Of a stretch of DNA of 64,000 nucleotides, positions 11,485 to 23,734 are shown one piece after another; positions within the stretch are counted from its first letter, which is position 1; every line of letters starts with the position of its first letter. The position numbers and the translations under genes are program-made. The notes below the pieces were generated by a model, which saw only the letters and a program-made list of their open reading frames with translations, ran no database searches and had not been told where the DNA came from. This DNA is from Eulemur rufifrons (Eukaryota; Chordata; Mammalia; Primates; Lemuridae): positions 103,562,965 through 103,626,964 of the forward strand of contig NC_091001.1 in the NCBI RefSeq assembly GCF_041146395.1. Direction: 5' to 3'.

Positions 11485-11865
11485 TGGGCTGCCATAACAA
11501 AACATAGACTGGATGGCTCACACAAGAGAAATTTATGTTTTCTCTGTTCTGGAGGTTGGGAAGTACGAGATCAAGGTGCCAACAAGGTAGAGTTTTATTC
11601 TTAAGCCCCTTCTCTTGGCTTATAGGAGGTCATCATCTCACTGTGTGCTCACATGACCTATCTTGGTGTGTGCTCAGAGAGAGAGAGAGTGAACAAGCTT
11701 CAGGTGTCATAGAAGGGCACTCATCTCATTATGAAGGCCCCACCCTCATGATTCCATCAAACCCTAATCACCTTCCAAAGGCCTCATCTTCAAATAGCAT
11801 CACAGTGGGAATTAAGGCTTCAAAGTGAATTGGGGGTGGCACAAACATTTGGTGCCTAACACCAG
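11485..11865 (-). mobile_element. ERVL-MaLR solo LTR (MLT1/MST-like), antisense
   Basis: A near-complete solo LTR in reverse. GGGCTGCCATAACAAAACATAGACTGG and CTGTTCTGGAGGTTGGGAAG lie at the left, matching the 3' end of MaLR LTRs read backwards. ATGAAGGCCCCACCCTCATGATTCCATCAAACCCTAATCACCTTCCAAAGGCC lies near the right, matching the reverse of the MST/MLT1 5' half. It ends at GGTGCCTAACA. Only the LTR is present, with no gag, pol or env text on either side, as expected after LTR-LTR recombination. The 97-residue frame across it is incidental. Confidence 0.8.
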
Positions 11866-11869
11866 GCTT

Positions 11870-12400
11870 ACGTGCTACCAGCACCACTGTGTTCCTCCAT
11901 CCCCTGCACTGTTTCCATGTTCATGTCCTAGTCAAACCAGTCCATCTCCTTGAGAGCAGTTAGGTCAGTCTGCATAGCACTGACAAGCCGTGAACTGGCT
12001 AAAGTTGAGGAGAACACAGCAGATACATGGAAGCTGAGAAGTTAGGGCCTTGCAGGGGAACTCATAAACAGACACCAGTTCGGGCTAGTAAGGTTGTGTT
12101 TTCACTTCCCTCATGCTACTCAAGACAGAGCCACAGATGTAGACAAAGAGCTGGTTCTGCCCTAAGGCTGTGATACTTAATGTCCTTTCTACTAATTACA
12201 GAATGAGGGCCTGGCCAGCCTTCCCTCTCAGGAAGGTTACCTGGCAGCTCTCCAAGACTCTTCTAGTTACTCCAAACCGAGTTCCACACAGTCCTGTAAC
12301 CAAGGACCAACCATGCAAAGTAGGCTTTACCTGATGCCTATTTCCAAGATGCCAGGTCTTCAATCAGCAACTCCTTCGGAACGAGGACTGTGTCTTTCTC
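11870..12400. other. No recognisable feature
   Basis: Unique-looking sequence with no open frame of note and no repeat I can name. Confidence 0.5.
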
Positions 12401-12404
12401 TTTA

Positions 12405-12580
12405 ATATCAGGTTTTAGTGAAATAAGCACAGACTTTGGACTTAGATACACGTTAATTCAGACCCCCAACACAGCAATCAAAATCCGTGTGGTATTTGGC
12501 AAGTTGATTTATTCCTGTGATTTATTATCTTCTGTAAAACCAAGAAAATCATATTTAACAAATGAAATAGTTTAAACACT
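12405..12580 (+). repeat. MIR SINE
   Basis: Diverged sense MIR: AAGCACAGACTTTGGACTTAGATAC in the position of the MIR 'GAGCACGGACTCTGGAGCCAGAC', followed by TATTTGGCAAGTTGATTTATTCC and TTATCTTCTGTAAAAC in place of the MIR core 'CTCATCTGTAAAATG'. Confidence 0.6.
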
Positions 12581-13034
12581 TTGTCCACGGTAACAAATCA
12601 TAACAAAAAAAAAATGGTTAGGAACCTCCAAAACCCTTTCTTTTCTCCTTTCTCACAGTTTTGTGAGGCAGTAGGTTTAGAATAAATCTTTATTGGATAA
12701 TGAGCAATGGAATTAGGGCAAGGTTTAAAAATATAAGAAGAACTGATTTGACTTCAAGCTCACAGAGTAGCTTAAAAATACCTTTATTATTTCCCAACCT
12801 CCTATTTTGGCTATAAGTCAGCTTCTCTCCTGGCTAGAAAGCAATATCTTATAGGCTGCCTATCCTTCATCCTCATTTTAAACGGAGAGATCTCTGGAAT
12901 GTGAGTCAGACAACTCTGTTCCTGCTCTCACCTTCTCAGTTTCAAAGGTTCAAAAAGAATTTGTCAATGCGACCTCGTAGCAGTAACTGAGCCTGTTTCA
13001 ATGTTCAAAGATGAAGGAATGGTTGCGGAAAAAA

Positions 13035-13400
13035 ATTCAAACAATATTTATGGAGCCCATATTATTATGTTGCTTGCAATGTTCTAGACATTGGCAGTAA
13101 AAAGATAAATGAGACTTTGCTCCTGTCTGTGGAGTCTCATAGTTTTGAGCAAGACAGTTACAAATATGAAATAATGTGCAATGTGCTGTGATGGAGATAT
13201 GTATCAAGTCCAAGGACAGCAGGGAGAAGAGAGTAATAACTACTCAGGGCTGGGAAGACGGGTAGAGGACTCTTCACAGAAGATGTTGCCTTTGAGATAT
13301 GCCTGCAGGATGAGGAGGAATTTATCACAGGGACACAGGGAAATAGCTTGGGCAAAGGCACAAAGTTTCCTCTCATTTGAGAGGGTGTAAGGAATGAAGA
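13035..13400 (-). repeat. L2 LINE 3' end, antisense
   Basis: The sequence reads TTATGGAGCCCATATTATTATG, GCAATGTTCTAGACATTGGCAGTAAAAAGATAAATGAGAC, then AATGTGCTGTGATGGAG, AGATGTTGCCTTTGAGATATGCC and AAATAGCTTGGGCAAAGGCAC. That is the antisense order of the L2 3' region. The ORFs annotated by position here (13158-13376 minus, 13181-13390 plus) are incidental. Confidence 0.7.
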
Positions 13401-13689
13401 GAGGTAAGGGAAGGAGGGAAGGAATTTTTTTTTAAGTCATGCTAATCCAACTAGCTGTTATTGACCAAACAAGGCTCTATAGTCATTACAAATGTGCCAC
13501 TCAAAGACAGCAAGTCCCAAACTCTTTGCATGCATTTAGCTTGCTGGATTCTCATGTCTTCTAACACAGTTTTTAGATGTTTGGAGATAAATGGAAATTA
13601 TACCATCTCAGGAGCTCTTTAAAATGGACTGTTTAAATATGATAATACAAAAATCAAAGGCCACGTGAAATGTCAATGGTTCTACCAAG

Positions 13690-13810
13690 AAATTCATTGT
13701 GAGAGAGACCTTGAACAAGTCACTCGGCCTCTCCAGTCTTCAGTCCCCCAAGAGAAATTTAGAAGGTGGGATAATCTGCTTGCAAAGCCCTTTCGAAGCC
13801 TGAGATCCAT
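13690..13810 (+). repeat. MIR SINE core fragment
   Basis: AGACCTTGAACAAGTCACTCGGCCTCTCCAGTCTTCAGT matches the MIR core 'ACCTTGGGCAAGTTACTTAACCTCTCTGAGCCTCAGT', and GGTGGGATAATCTGC follows as the usual 'ATGGGGATAAT'. Confidence 0.6.
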
Positions 13811-14454
13811 ATGCATACCGATGGGTATTGCGTTATCATGGGGAAGCTTTATAAATTTGGAATAATTGAATTGCCATCCTTCTGAATTAGTGAAAACACT
13901 GAGAGAATACTTGTAATGAACTTTTATTGTTTTTTAATACTCTGAGAAACTCCAAGTCAGCTAAATGTGTTAGCAAGTGCTTTTATCAGTAGATAAGCCT
14001 GATTCTGAAATACAGTTATATGTACATTGTCAAGTTCTCTGGATCTGCTTGGAATTTGGTGGATTCTTCAAATAAATCTCTCAAATGAAGAAAAGTTCAT
14101 TGGTTGAACTACCCCGTTTTCATAGAAGATGCAAGGAACAATCTCTTTCCAAGACTTGATGGTTTATACGTTAACAGGCTATTGTGTTGCATAGCCATAG
14201 ACAATTTTAAGAAATATCACCCAAGTTGTATGGAGCTACTGTTACTCTTAGTGTCTGGTGAAAAAGAAAGTGACCTTGAGGTCTCAAGTCCTTTGTTCTT
14301 TAAAGGAGATCACTCGCAGGACCCAAGGTACCTTCATGGATTATTGATGAGTCCTGTCCATTGAGGGTAGGGAAATGGTTGCATTCTGCTTCTGAATAAC
14401 TACCAGAAAAGATCAAGAGACTATTTTGGGGAAGGCACAAGGATAGGCATTGAA

Positions 14455-14610
14455 TTACAACCAGATATAGTGGATTCTACTCCTGATTCTGCCACACAAT
14501 CACTGCATGTTCTTGACAATGTCTCTCCATCAGTGGGCCTCCATCTTTTCGAATATATTAGAAAGGAAGTTGACGTCCAACTCTGCCGTGAATCTAAGAC
14601 TTGTGAGGAG
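14455..14610 (+). repeat. MIR SINE fragment
   Basis: TGGATTCTACTCCTGATTCTGCCAC, then TTCTTGACAATGTCTCTCCATCAGTGGGCCTCCATC, follow the MIR order 'CCTGGCTCTGCCACTTACTAG...CTTGGGCAAGT...CTGGGCCTCAGTTTC'. Confidence 0.55.
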
Positions 14611-14639
14611 GCACCAGCAAAATTCCACTGAATTCATTC

Positions 14640-15830
14640 TGGCTGTTAAATTCTCAATGGTAAATGCATTTGGTTAGTCTGTGAGGAAACAAAATAGAAT
14701 AATTAAGCCATATTCCTGAAGTTGACATTCCTTGATAATAGAGATTTTTGTGACCTATCTAATGTCATATTGCAGGTTATTACCGGAGAAGAAATCCTGT
14801 TTCATTGCTCATTCACCTACATGTGGCCTGCCCAAAGATGTCAGTGTGATGAACTGTATCCCACGAAAGCCACAATAGATGAGGAACAGCTTATGTAAAG
14901 CAGATAAATGGACAAATAAATTTTCCTAGATACGCAGCCTCTAAACTTCTTCTCTTTAGCCTTGGCCTGTGCCCTTGATTGATATCCATGGCCTCAACTC
15001 AAATCCAGTTGCAATATGGACTCAGCAACAGCAGTTGTCTAGAAACAACAATGATGGTATATGATTATCCACAGCTCCCGTGACCACTCCAAATATTTGC
15101 TTCCTGAGTCTCTGATCTCTGGGCCTGATTTCTGGAAGTACCTGGTGGAAATGTGCTATCCTTGTTGGAGAACAACAGAGAGATCTTTCATTCTCTCAGT
15201 TTGTAAAGGTTATGAAGCTCTTGGAGGTCTGGTTCACTGGACAATAAGTTTTTCATGTTGTCAATTTGATTTCTTCCTCAAACATAGCAAATCATCAGGG
15301 ACAAGGGAAAACCAGGCTATGCCTCCTATAAAAGAAGAACACAGAGAATAAATAGAAACATTAGTAAAAAAAAAAAAAATAAGCTGCATTAAATCAGTTT
15401 CAAAGTTCTGGAGCTAAATTTATGTTTGATAAAAATAGTGCAGTACCCCTTCCCCACCCCCAGCTCAAAGAAAAACTCAGGATTATAGAACAGAGAGTTG
15501 GAAATAACAGTGAAAAAGAGGGAAACATATGAGGAGGGACTAAGATGGAAGAATTGATGGAAGTTGGAACTAGATGGGTTTGGCAGATGTAATCAATGAA
15601 GTTAATTATAATAGTCAACTCCATAATTCATAAAGCAAATTTATCCATTTAGTCTTTCTTTTGTCACATGTTTATTGCATACCTATTGTATGGCAGACAT
15701 TCTTTTTCTTTTTTTAACTATGTAGGAATGGATCTGTTAACAAGGCAGACAGCATCCTTACTCTTGATTTACTGGTGGGTTGGAGATAGCTTTTATATCC
15801 ATAACCAAATAAATCAAGAAGATAATTTCT
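14640..15830. other. No recognisable feature
   Basis: Unique-looking sequence. The longest frame (15061-15351, 96 residues) has no recognised domain. An A tract at 15366-15380 may be a retroelement tail, but there is no body in front of it that I can name. Confidence 0.45.
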
Positions 15831-15831
15831 A

Positions 15832-17422
15832 CCTGACTTCAAAATATACTACAAGGTTATAGAACCAAAACAGCATGATATTGGTATAAAAACAGACACA
15901 TAGACCAATGGAACAGAATAGAGAAACCAGAAATAAACCCACAAATTTACAGTCAACTCATTTTTGACAAAGGTGCCAAGAACATTTATTGGGGAAATGA
16001 TAGTCTCTTCAATAAATGGTGCTGGGAAAAACTGGATATCTGTATGTAGAAGAATGAAACTAAACCCCTACCTCTCGTTATATACAAAACTTAAATCAAA
16101 ATGTATTAAAGATTTAAATCTAAAACTTGAAACTATGAAACTACTAGAAGAAAACATTGGGAAAATGCTCTAGGACATTGGTCTGGGCAAACATTTCTTT
16201 AGTAAGACTTCAAAAGTACAGATAACCAAAGCAAAAACAGACAAATGAGATTACATCAAGATAAAAACATCCGCACAGCAAAGGAAATAATCAACAAACT
16301 GAAGAGAAAACCTAAAGAATGGGAGGAGATATTTGCAAACTGCCCATCTGACAAGAGATTAATAAACAGAATATATAAGGAGCTCAAACAACTCAATAGG
16401 AAAACATCTAGACACTCCTATTAAAAAATAAGCAAAAGATCTGAATAGAATTTCTCAATAAAAGACATACAGATAGCCAACATTTGTGTAAAAAATGTTC
16501 AGATTACTAACCATCAGAGAAATGAAAATTACAACTATGATGAGATTTTATCTTACCCCAGTTAAAATGGCTTTTATGTAAAAAATAGACAATTACAAAT
16601 GCTGGTGAGGATGTGGAAAAAGGGAAACCCTTGTACACTGTTGGTAGAAATGTAGATTGGTGCAGCCACTGTAGAGAAGAGTATGGAGATTGTTCAAAAA
16701 ACTAAAAACAGGACTATCATATGATCCAGCAATCCCACTGCTGGATATATAGCCAAAAGAAAAGAAATCAGTATATTGAAGAGATACCTGCACTCCCAGG
16801 TGCTATTGTGCCTCTATTCACAATAGCCAAGATATGGAATCAACCTAAGTGTCCATCAACAGAAGGATAGATAAAGAAAACGTGGTACGTATACACCATG
16901 AAATATTACTCAGCCACAAGATAATGAAATCCTGTCATTTGAAACAATATGGATGGAACTGGACATTATACTTAGTGAAATAAGCCAGGCACAGAAAGAC
17001 AAATACTGTACGTTCTTATTAATATGTGGAAGCTGAAAAAAATAGAACTTATGGAGAGAGTAGAGTAATGGTCACCAGAGACTGGAAAGTGTAGTGAAGG
17101 TGGGGTCGGGAGAAAGAAGGGATGGTTAAGGGATACAAAATACAGATAGGTAAGAGGAGTAAGATCTAGTGTTCAATAGCACAATAGGGTGACTATAGTT
17201 AATGATAATTTATAGTAATTTTTGAAATAACTATAATAAAAGAGTGGAATTGGAATGTCCTTAATACAAAAAGATGATAAATGCTTGAGGCAGTGAATAC
17301 CCCAATTATTCGACTTGATCATTATATATTATATGCTTATATTAAAATGTTACACATACTCCATAAATGTGTACAACTATTATATATCCCTAATAATTAC
17401 AAATAAAAATTTAAAAAAATAA
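15832..17422 (+). mobile_element. L1MA-like LINE, 3' half (ORF2 C-terminal part and 3'UTR)
   Basis: Continuous sense L1 text. It enters ORF2 at CTGACTTCAAAATATACTACAAGG, just after the RT, passes AAATGGTGCTGGGAAAAACTGGATATC, AATCCCACTGCTGGATATATAGCC and GGATGGAACTGGACATTATACTTAGTG, then the 3'UTR (GAGAGTAGAGTAATGGTCACCAGAGACTGG, GGGTGACTATAGTTAATG). It ends CTCCATAAATGTGTACAACTATTATATATCCC plus an A-rich tail. This 3'UTR type is that of L1MA elements shared by all placental mammals. The 5' part is missing, as in most L1 insertions. No clear target duplication was found. Confidence 0.88.
15964..16173 (+). pseudogene. Decayed L1 ORF2 fragment
   Basis: A 69-residue open piece inside the L1MA-like element. 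[20 protein letters not shown] and KTMKLLEENIG-type text (KLETMKLLEENIGKML) correspond to ORF2p C-terminal of the reverse transcriptase. It is flanked by frame breaks and has no function of its own. Confidence 0.65.
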
Positions 17423-17429
17423 AATATGC

Positions 17430-18710
17430 ACATGACCGTGACCATAGATAGCATAGGATCCTAGGATGAATGATTCATCTCTGGAAGGTTTGGCAGCATT
17501 TTCTACTCAGTGGGCAAGAATCCATTTGTTTATTCTTCTGCGTCCTGTGATATTTAGTCAATGCAGAATAAGCTTTTCCTTCCAGGTTTTTCAGAAAGAG
17601 ATGATAGCACCTGTTACTATGGAGCAAAACAAAGAAATCAAAGCAATGTCAGTTCCTCAGCATATTCATGCATTCATAGCTACTATGTGACTCATGCCTG
17701 TTTCTTCCACCAAAACATCCTACATCTAACTGGAAGTTACTTGAGGAAAAAAATGATGAATTTCATTGCCAAATCATAATAATTGTATTTATTTATTGCC
17801 CACTTGGCGTGAGGGAAGATGTGCTACCTTTCCACAGTCTAATTTCAGGGCGGTGGGCCACTGAGCTTGACTTTTTCACCCGCAGTTCAGGCAGTGGATC
17901 CTTTTGGAGTAAGATTATCATTCTCCTCTCTCTGTCCTGAGAATGGCAGTGGAAGCTGGCCTTTGCCTCATCCATGCCATGGCATGGAAACTGGATTTGG
18001 CCTCTGGGCATGACCTTTCTCAGCCTTTGCATGACTGACTGCATGTCCCATTGTACAGATGTGGAGTAAGTGGCGGGTAGTCTCCACGTCAGCCCTAGGA
18101 AAAAGCCACATTTTCCACTCTAATTTTTTTTTCAGAGAGTCACACATTTATGGTGATGGGGGTACTGACAGTCCAGGCTACCATGTGCTTGCCTAGCCAT
18201 TAGTGTAGCTATTTTTTGATACTCATTTGACTAGCTTTCCTTGGTGTACTCTCCCCCTGCTAGCACACTGGAGGAAAGAAGAGATGAGCTATAGACTGAT
18301 ATTCCTTGTTTTGATCCTGAAAAAACCCAAGGCTACCTCCTATGCTCTCTGGCTCTGTGGTCTTTAGTGACCTTAAGATTCTTAAGTACAACAGGCAAAA
18401 CCCAGGCAACGAAGCCGGGAGACATGGCTGTAACTCTTGGTCCTTTCTTTTGTTTTCATTTAGTGTAAATGAGAATAAATGAGAAGAGGTAGAAGAAAGA
18501 ATGTTGAAGTTTTAGTGTTTTTATTCCAGTTTCAGGAATAACTAGCTATGAATATAACAATCTGAATACTCTATGATTCCATAAATGTTTTCATGAATTT
18601 GTTTTGGGGGAACTAGGAAGACAGTAGGCAACTATTTCCAAAGAAGAAAATAAAAGTATACTTGTAGCAAAAAGCAGACTGTTTTAAAGATTAAAGTATT
18701 GTAATTTCAT
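17430..18710. other. No recognisable feature
   Basis: Unique-looking DNA. Short plus frames (17466-17690, 17561-17779) and a minus frame (17793-18044, 83 residues) show no domain features. Confidence 0.5.
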
Positions 18711-18719
18711 TATTATTTT

Positions 18720-20470
18720 TTTTCAGGGTTTTTAAGATAGATGTTATTTACAATTATAAATCCTCCTGTGTTTTTGTCTTTGTTCTATATTTAATAGGCC
18801 TCTGGTGCTTTTACCGTGGTTCCTCCTATAACTTAGATATTTATTTTGAGCTGTCTTTTTATAATTTTGATTAAGTCATTAATTCAAGAAGGGTTCGCGT
18901 GGGCTATATTTTCTCAGTTCTTTTGTGTTAGCAAATTTCTGTCTACGGCCTTTGTATTTAAATGGTAGTTTGATTGTGTATAATATTCATAGATTACATT
19001 TTCCTTTCCTTGAAATATTATCAACACTGGGTCATTGTCATTTGGATTAAATGTTGTGGAGAATTTTGAGACCTGCCAGATTTTCCACTCTTTTAGTTAA
19101 TGACTTTAGTCTGTCTAAATACAAGAATCTTTTTTCTGTGCCCATTAAACTCAGTAGCTTATACACAATGCTACCACTTGCTTCCAATTAAAATGTATCT
19201 CTTTTTTTCCTGTTATAGGAAGTACAGTTTTCATTTCAAAAATTAAGCTGTTCCTAATTTCAGGGTTCTTTACTCAAAATAATTGTTTTCTTTATGTTGC
19301 ATTTTTTTCTACTTTTCATACTTATCATTTTTTCCATAATTATGTTAATTTTTTGTTTTTTTGCTTTGCATTCACTTTGATTTCCCAAATGTTTTCTTTA
19401 TGCTATTACTTTGGTAATTTAATTACTTTATGTCTGTTCTTTTCTTAGATGTATATATTAGACCTGTCATAAGGCTGCTTTGGATTTTGGTGTATTCCTT
19501 AAAGTTGTAATTATCCTGCCTTTGAACTCATGTTTTATTGAATCATATTCTGAAATTTTTATATACTACAAACACCTGACAGGATTCAGCTTATCTTTCT
19601 CAAGCTTTGTTTTCTTTCTGTGTTCTGCCTCCGTTTTTATATGCTACATTTTACTAATTATTTTTAAATATATTTTTATGTTGCAGATTTGCCACACCAT
19701 TTCTTTGATTTCTATAATCTCAGTCTGGCCTTTCTACTTGGTAACTTGAGATGGAAACATTTTTCTTGACACTTTTCTTGACTACCTTATCTGGGACTGC
19801 TTGTCTACATTTAGATCTGTGGTTGAAGGCTTGTCGTTGCTTTCTACTCTAGGGTACCACGGGGAGAAAAAGTGTCCCTGCTGGGGTTGGGGAGCACTGA
19901 GTGAAGCCATGACCGGGAGACCAGAGCTCTGTTCCCTTCTACGATCCTATACATGTCCTGTTCCAGGTGTCCTCCACCTAGCCAGAATGTGGCCCCCATT
20001 CAGTGCATTTAAAATTGTTTCCTCAACCCAGGACACTGCCTTTGAAGGTGGCAAACCCTGGCAGCTACTTTTGCTGTCCTACTGTGGTATAGGAGCTACT
20101 ATTATCCTACCACAGGTCTGGTCTGGGGTTTCCAAGTGCTGCCTACTCAGCCTCTTCCTCACTTTTTTTCAGATTGAAAGGCATTAATTAGTAAGGATTC
20201 TCAGAATTTTGATGACTCACTGTCACTTCTCAATGCTGCTTCTCTGGTTGGGGGGAGGTTTGAGAGGTGCACTCCACTTCCGATTTTCATTTCTTGTTTC
20301 AGCTACCACTTGTAGATATTTTAGTAGTTGTATCTCTTTCTTCATTTGGTAGCTGTCAGTGGAGTTTAGCTATGCTTTATTTTAATGTTTGTAGTTTCTT
20401 ATTCATTCATTGGCCATTGGGATATGGATGCTATGATTCTGCTTCATTCTGACACCTTTATTTAGAGACC
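18720..20470 (-). mobile_element. Old LINE (L1M/HAL1-like) 5' half, antisense
   Basis: A long T-rich antisense block. Phrases such as AGAAGGGTTCGCGTGGGCTATATTTTCTCAGTTCTTTTGTG, GGTAGTTTGATTGTGTATAATATTCATAG and CATGTTTTATTGAATC resemble the antisense ORF1 and 5' region of old L1M/HAL1 elements. The GC-richer end (19800-20200) would then be near the 5' part. High divergence, so the family and the right border are uncertain. The 128-residue frame at 19801-20187 has no recognised domain. Confidence 0.5.
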
Positions 20471-20650
20471 TCACTTCTCTCCCCAAGTGTATTTTAAATG
20501 TGACACTAAATGTGACACTAAAAACTGAACATAAAACTCTAATTGTGGCCTGATCATGCTATCAACATTGATGTATTCACCTTCTTTGTCCTAGATATGC
20601 TATCTAATGTTTCTGTATTTTCTTTCTAGATGATCTCATGTGCTCATATA

Positions 20651-20677
20651 GTGTGTGTGTCTGTGTGTGTGTGTGTA
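20651..20677. repeat. (TG)n microsatellite
   Basis: About 13 GT units broken once by a C. A simple repeat of ordinary size. Confidence 0.9.
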
Positions 20678-20944
20678 TTATCTATTCCACATCTTCTCTG
20701 GGTTTTAAACTTAATTGTCTTTGAAAATCTCTAGCTGGATGTTTCTCCCAAACAATTCAAGATCAATATACATAAATGTCAACTCTTTCTCTTCTTACAT
20801 CCCCCCGCAAACTGCTCTTACTCTTTATTGCCTATGTTGGGGCTCATCAGCGCCATCCCCTTATCACTTAACGTCTCACCTAGTTCATCCTTACTGATTC
20901 CTGATCCTCTCCCACAGCAACACTCCTGTGCACACATGGAAGTA

Positions 20945-21166
20945 AAACGCAACAGAAATCAAGCAGGCGGGAGGGGGCAGGAGGGGACGGGTAAAGACAC
21001 ACCTAACATTACAATGCACACGATCCGGGTGAAGGGCACACTTATAACTTTCACTCAAACTGCACAAAAGCAAATTATGCAACCAAAAGGTGTGTGCCCC
21101 CGTAATATTCTGAAATTAAAAAAAAAAAGATTTTAAAGATTAAAAATAAATAAATAAATAAATAAT
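20945..21166 (+). mobile_element. Young L1 3'UTR end, severely 5'-truncated, with (AAAT)n tail
   Basis: About 220 bp of strepsirrhine-type L1 3'UTR. It opens with a G-rich run (GGGAGGGGGCAGGAGGGG, 20969-20991), reads ATCCGGGTGAAGGGCACACTTATAAC and AAAGGTGTGTGCCCCCGTAATATTCTGAAAT, and ends in a poly-A that grades into (AAAT)n at 21142-21165. It is truncated far downstream of ORF2. The A-rich tail and low divergence suggest a comparatively recent insertion. Confidence 0.82.
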
Positions 21167-21609
21167 GGACTGCATCTGAAAACTATTTATTGAATTTATA
21201 GTAATGAAACATATCCAAAATGTATACAAAAACATTTTTATAAATGTATAGACAAAGCATTTTTATGATAGGGAAGCTGTACTAGAGGAAATGCTAAATT
21301 ATAATGGGGAATGCAAATAATCTGTGGCATATTTATACAATGAAGAGTCATGGTGCCACTAAAACTTATAAAAATATTCAATCACATAAGAAAATATCTC
21401 TGATAAGCATAGCATGCAAAATCAGGGAACAAACTAGCCTATAAATTATAATATCAACCATATTAATATAATTATTCATAAACATGCTATAAGAAAGTAT
21501 ATCAATAAATTGTCCACACATTGTTTTTGTTTTGTTCTATTTTTCTCTGTATGGTGGTTATTTTCTTTTTTATGCTTTTCCACATATTTCTAATAAAATA
21601 AACAATGAT

Positions 21610-21720
21610 TTATAGGATGTCAAGCATTTACTGTGTGTGCCAAGCATTATTCTAAGTGCTTTATTTACAGCGGTTTAGTAAATTACCCTCAATTGTCATG
21701 CATTAGTGTATAACAAGAAA
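21610..21720 (-). repeat. MIR/L2-type fragment, antisense
   Basis: AAGCATTTACTGTGTGTGCCAAGCATTATTCTAAGTGCTTTATTTACAG is the common antisense 3'-end phrase of MIR and L2 ('ATTTACTATGTGCCAGGCACTGTTCTAAGTGCTTTA'). Confidence 0.7.
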
Positions 21721-22319
21721 AAACATGATAAAAATATTTCTTAAATCATTTCTTTTTTTCTCCCTCTCTGCAGTTTTTGCTTTAGGTCACCACCTAAATG
21801 CTTAGGGTGGTTATTCTCAAATATTCCTGGTTTATTGTGTCCTTAGTGTCTGGGTAATTTTTTTCACAGCATTCCTAAGCTGAAATAAATACCTAACAAT
21901 TCTGTTTATCCAGTATTTAGGCACAAACAATTTAACCATTTATGTTTTACCAATTAAGTGATTAGCTAATATAATATGCATAAATTGAAAGAAGAAGAAT
22001 ATTTCTATTTCATTCTTAAGTAACCACAATTATTTATTACTAGGATATGTGCTTCCTTGGTCTTTGCACATTGTCTCAAAACTTCTCACCCTTGCTTCTT
22101 GCTCCACATTGATTTTTGCAAGGTGCTTGCTTTTTATCCCAGTAAGCTCCTAAAACCCAGCTTTGCAACACTGTACAATATGAAAAGAAATGCAGCTTAA
22201 TTTCATGTTGAAACCATGAGGTAGTAGTGTTCACTATTTTTATCAGGTATGTTAAATATCCTATCGTATCCCTGTGAGTTTGTTTAGGCACCCTGAGGTA
22301 CCTCAGCACAAAGTTTGGA

Positions 22320-22770
22320 AACCATGAGCATAAGAGTTGTTCATAGGCATTTCCTAACCATTTTTACCATCTTCTACCAGGATAATTTTTATTTGTTTAT
22401 CTGTTTATCTTTGTCCAAAATAATGATCTGCAACTCTATCCAGTTTCAATTTCAAATTTTTAGATTTGGTCCAATATTTCAACTATCAATAATTTTGTGG
22501 ATCATGGTTCTGCCATCATTAATATCAAATTTTGGCAGTGCACTGAATGTCTTTATCCAAGTTATTGTGATGTTGCATAGGATAGCGCTGCTACGGTCCT
22601 CTCTCTAATCTGACCTCAAGGGAGAACAGTCATTTGCTAAGTTAGGCATCAATCCATTTGCATCATAACCAGGAGTGGGTTTTCTCCATCTTGTCCACTA
22701 GAAGATCACAAAGTCCTCATTAAATGCCTTACTAAATTTTTTAATTCGTCAAATCAGGAATCCTATTAAT
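22320..22770 (-). mobile_element. L3/CR1 LINE remnant with reverse transcriptase motif
   Basis: On the minus strand the stretch near 22685-22740 translates as FSKAFNEDFVIF, close to the CR1/L3 reverse transcriptase signature FSKAFDTVSHDIL. The plus-strand wording TCTCCATCTTGTCCACTAGAAGATCAC...CTCATTAAATGCCTTACTAAA and GTTAGGCATCAATCCATTTG also follows the known antisense L3/CR1 order. L3/CR1 elements have been inactive since before the mammalian radiation, so the readable motif is notable. The frame is interrupted by stop codons, so it is not coding. Confidence 0.6.
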
Positions 22771-22794
22771 ATTTGAAAGCTAGTTATATTTGTT

Positions 22795-23290
22795 TTTATT
22801 CATTTAAAAATTCATTTTCAGCACCTACCTTGACCAGACACTATTCTAGGTTGTGAACAAGAAAGAATTTATTCCTGTTCTCAACATTGCTTAGCGGGGA
22901 AAGACAGTAATCCACAAATTACATGAATGCAGGTTAAACTCCACCTTCATATGTGCTTCAAAGGAGAGGTGTATGGCACCTAAAATGCACAAAGTAGAAA
23001 GATTTGGCCTAATAAAGAGCTCAGGGGAGGAACGACTGAGGATGCACCAAAGTAATGCTTTCTTGCGATCTGAAGGCCGGGCAGGAGAGAACCAGGAAAG
23101 GTGTGAGGTGTGACAAGGAGGTGGGGAGATGGGGAAAGGGGTGCTGTGGTGGAGGAAGTGAGGGGCAAGACCAGCGGGGCAGGGAGCAAGGGAGGCAAGA
23201 GGCCCACCAAGTGGATAGTAAGTCCCGCTCCTCCTTCCTCATTAGAGAGATGTGTCTTCATCCTTTGAACATGGGGAGCATCCTTTGAGC
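22795..23290 (-). repeat. L2 LINE 3' region, antisense
   Basis: AGCACCTACCTTGACCAGACACTATTCTAGGTTGTGAACAAGAAAGAA is the antisense L2 3' end. It is followed by a purine-rich stretch (23090-23200) that fits the antisense middle of L2 more weakly. Three overlapping frames of 73-109 residues here (both strands) arise from the biased composition. Confidence 0.6.
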
Positions 23291-23734
23291 ACGCATTGCA
23301 ATGTTCCACTGAAAGGGTGCTTGGTCAAACTTACATTTTAAAGAATCACTTTGCACCTTAGAGATCTGCCTGGAGACTTTCTGCTGTTTACAGACCTCCC
23401 GGGATCCACACTAGGAATTCAGTGACTCTGTCACACAGGCTCCGGATGTCTTTCATCAAGGCACACTGGTCTGAGATGCCTTAAAGCACCGGAAAGGTCT
23501 CATAACCTGGCTGTGTGAGGCTGTCTACCTGCCTAACAGAGCTGTCTGCCCCCACTTTGAACTTTGAAGATCACTCTTAAACTAGTGACTCTGTACGGTG
23601 GCTGTGGACCCTCTGTACCCAGTAGCATGGACACAGCCACTCCTGCTGAGTTATATCCATGGCCACGGGGTATGGAGGACACTGGTCATTTTACCAAGTC
23701 TGCCTCCACAACCCAGCTACAACTGGTAATAGTG

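Noticed and set aside
11485..11865. An endogenous retrovirus with internal genes
   Set aside because: Only the LTR is present; no gag, pol or env text flanks it.
22980..23309. Three overlapping proline or glycine-rich frames of 73-109 residues
   Set aside because: They arise from the purine-rich antisense L2 stretch; codon text makes no known domain and all three frames conflict.
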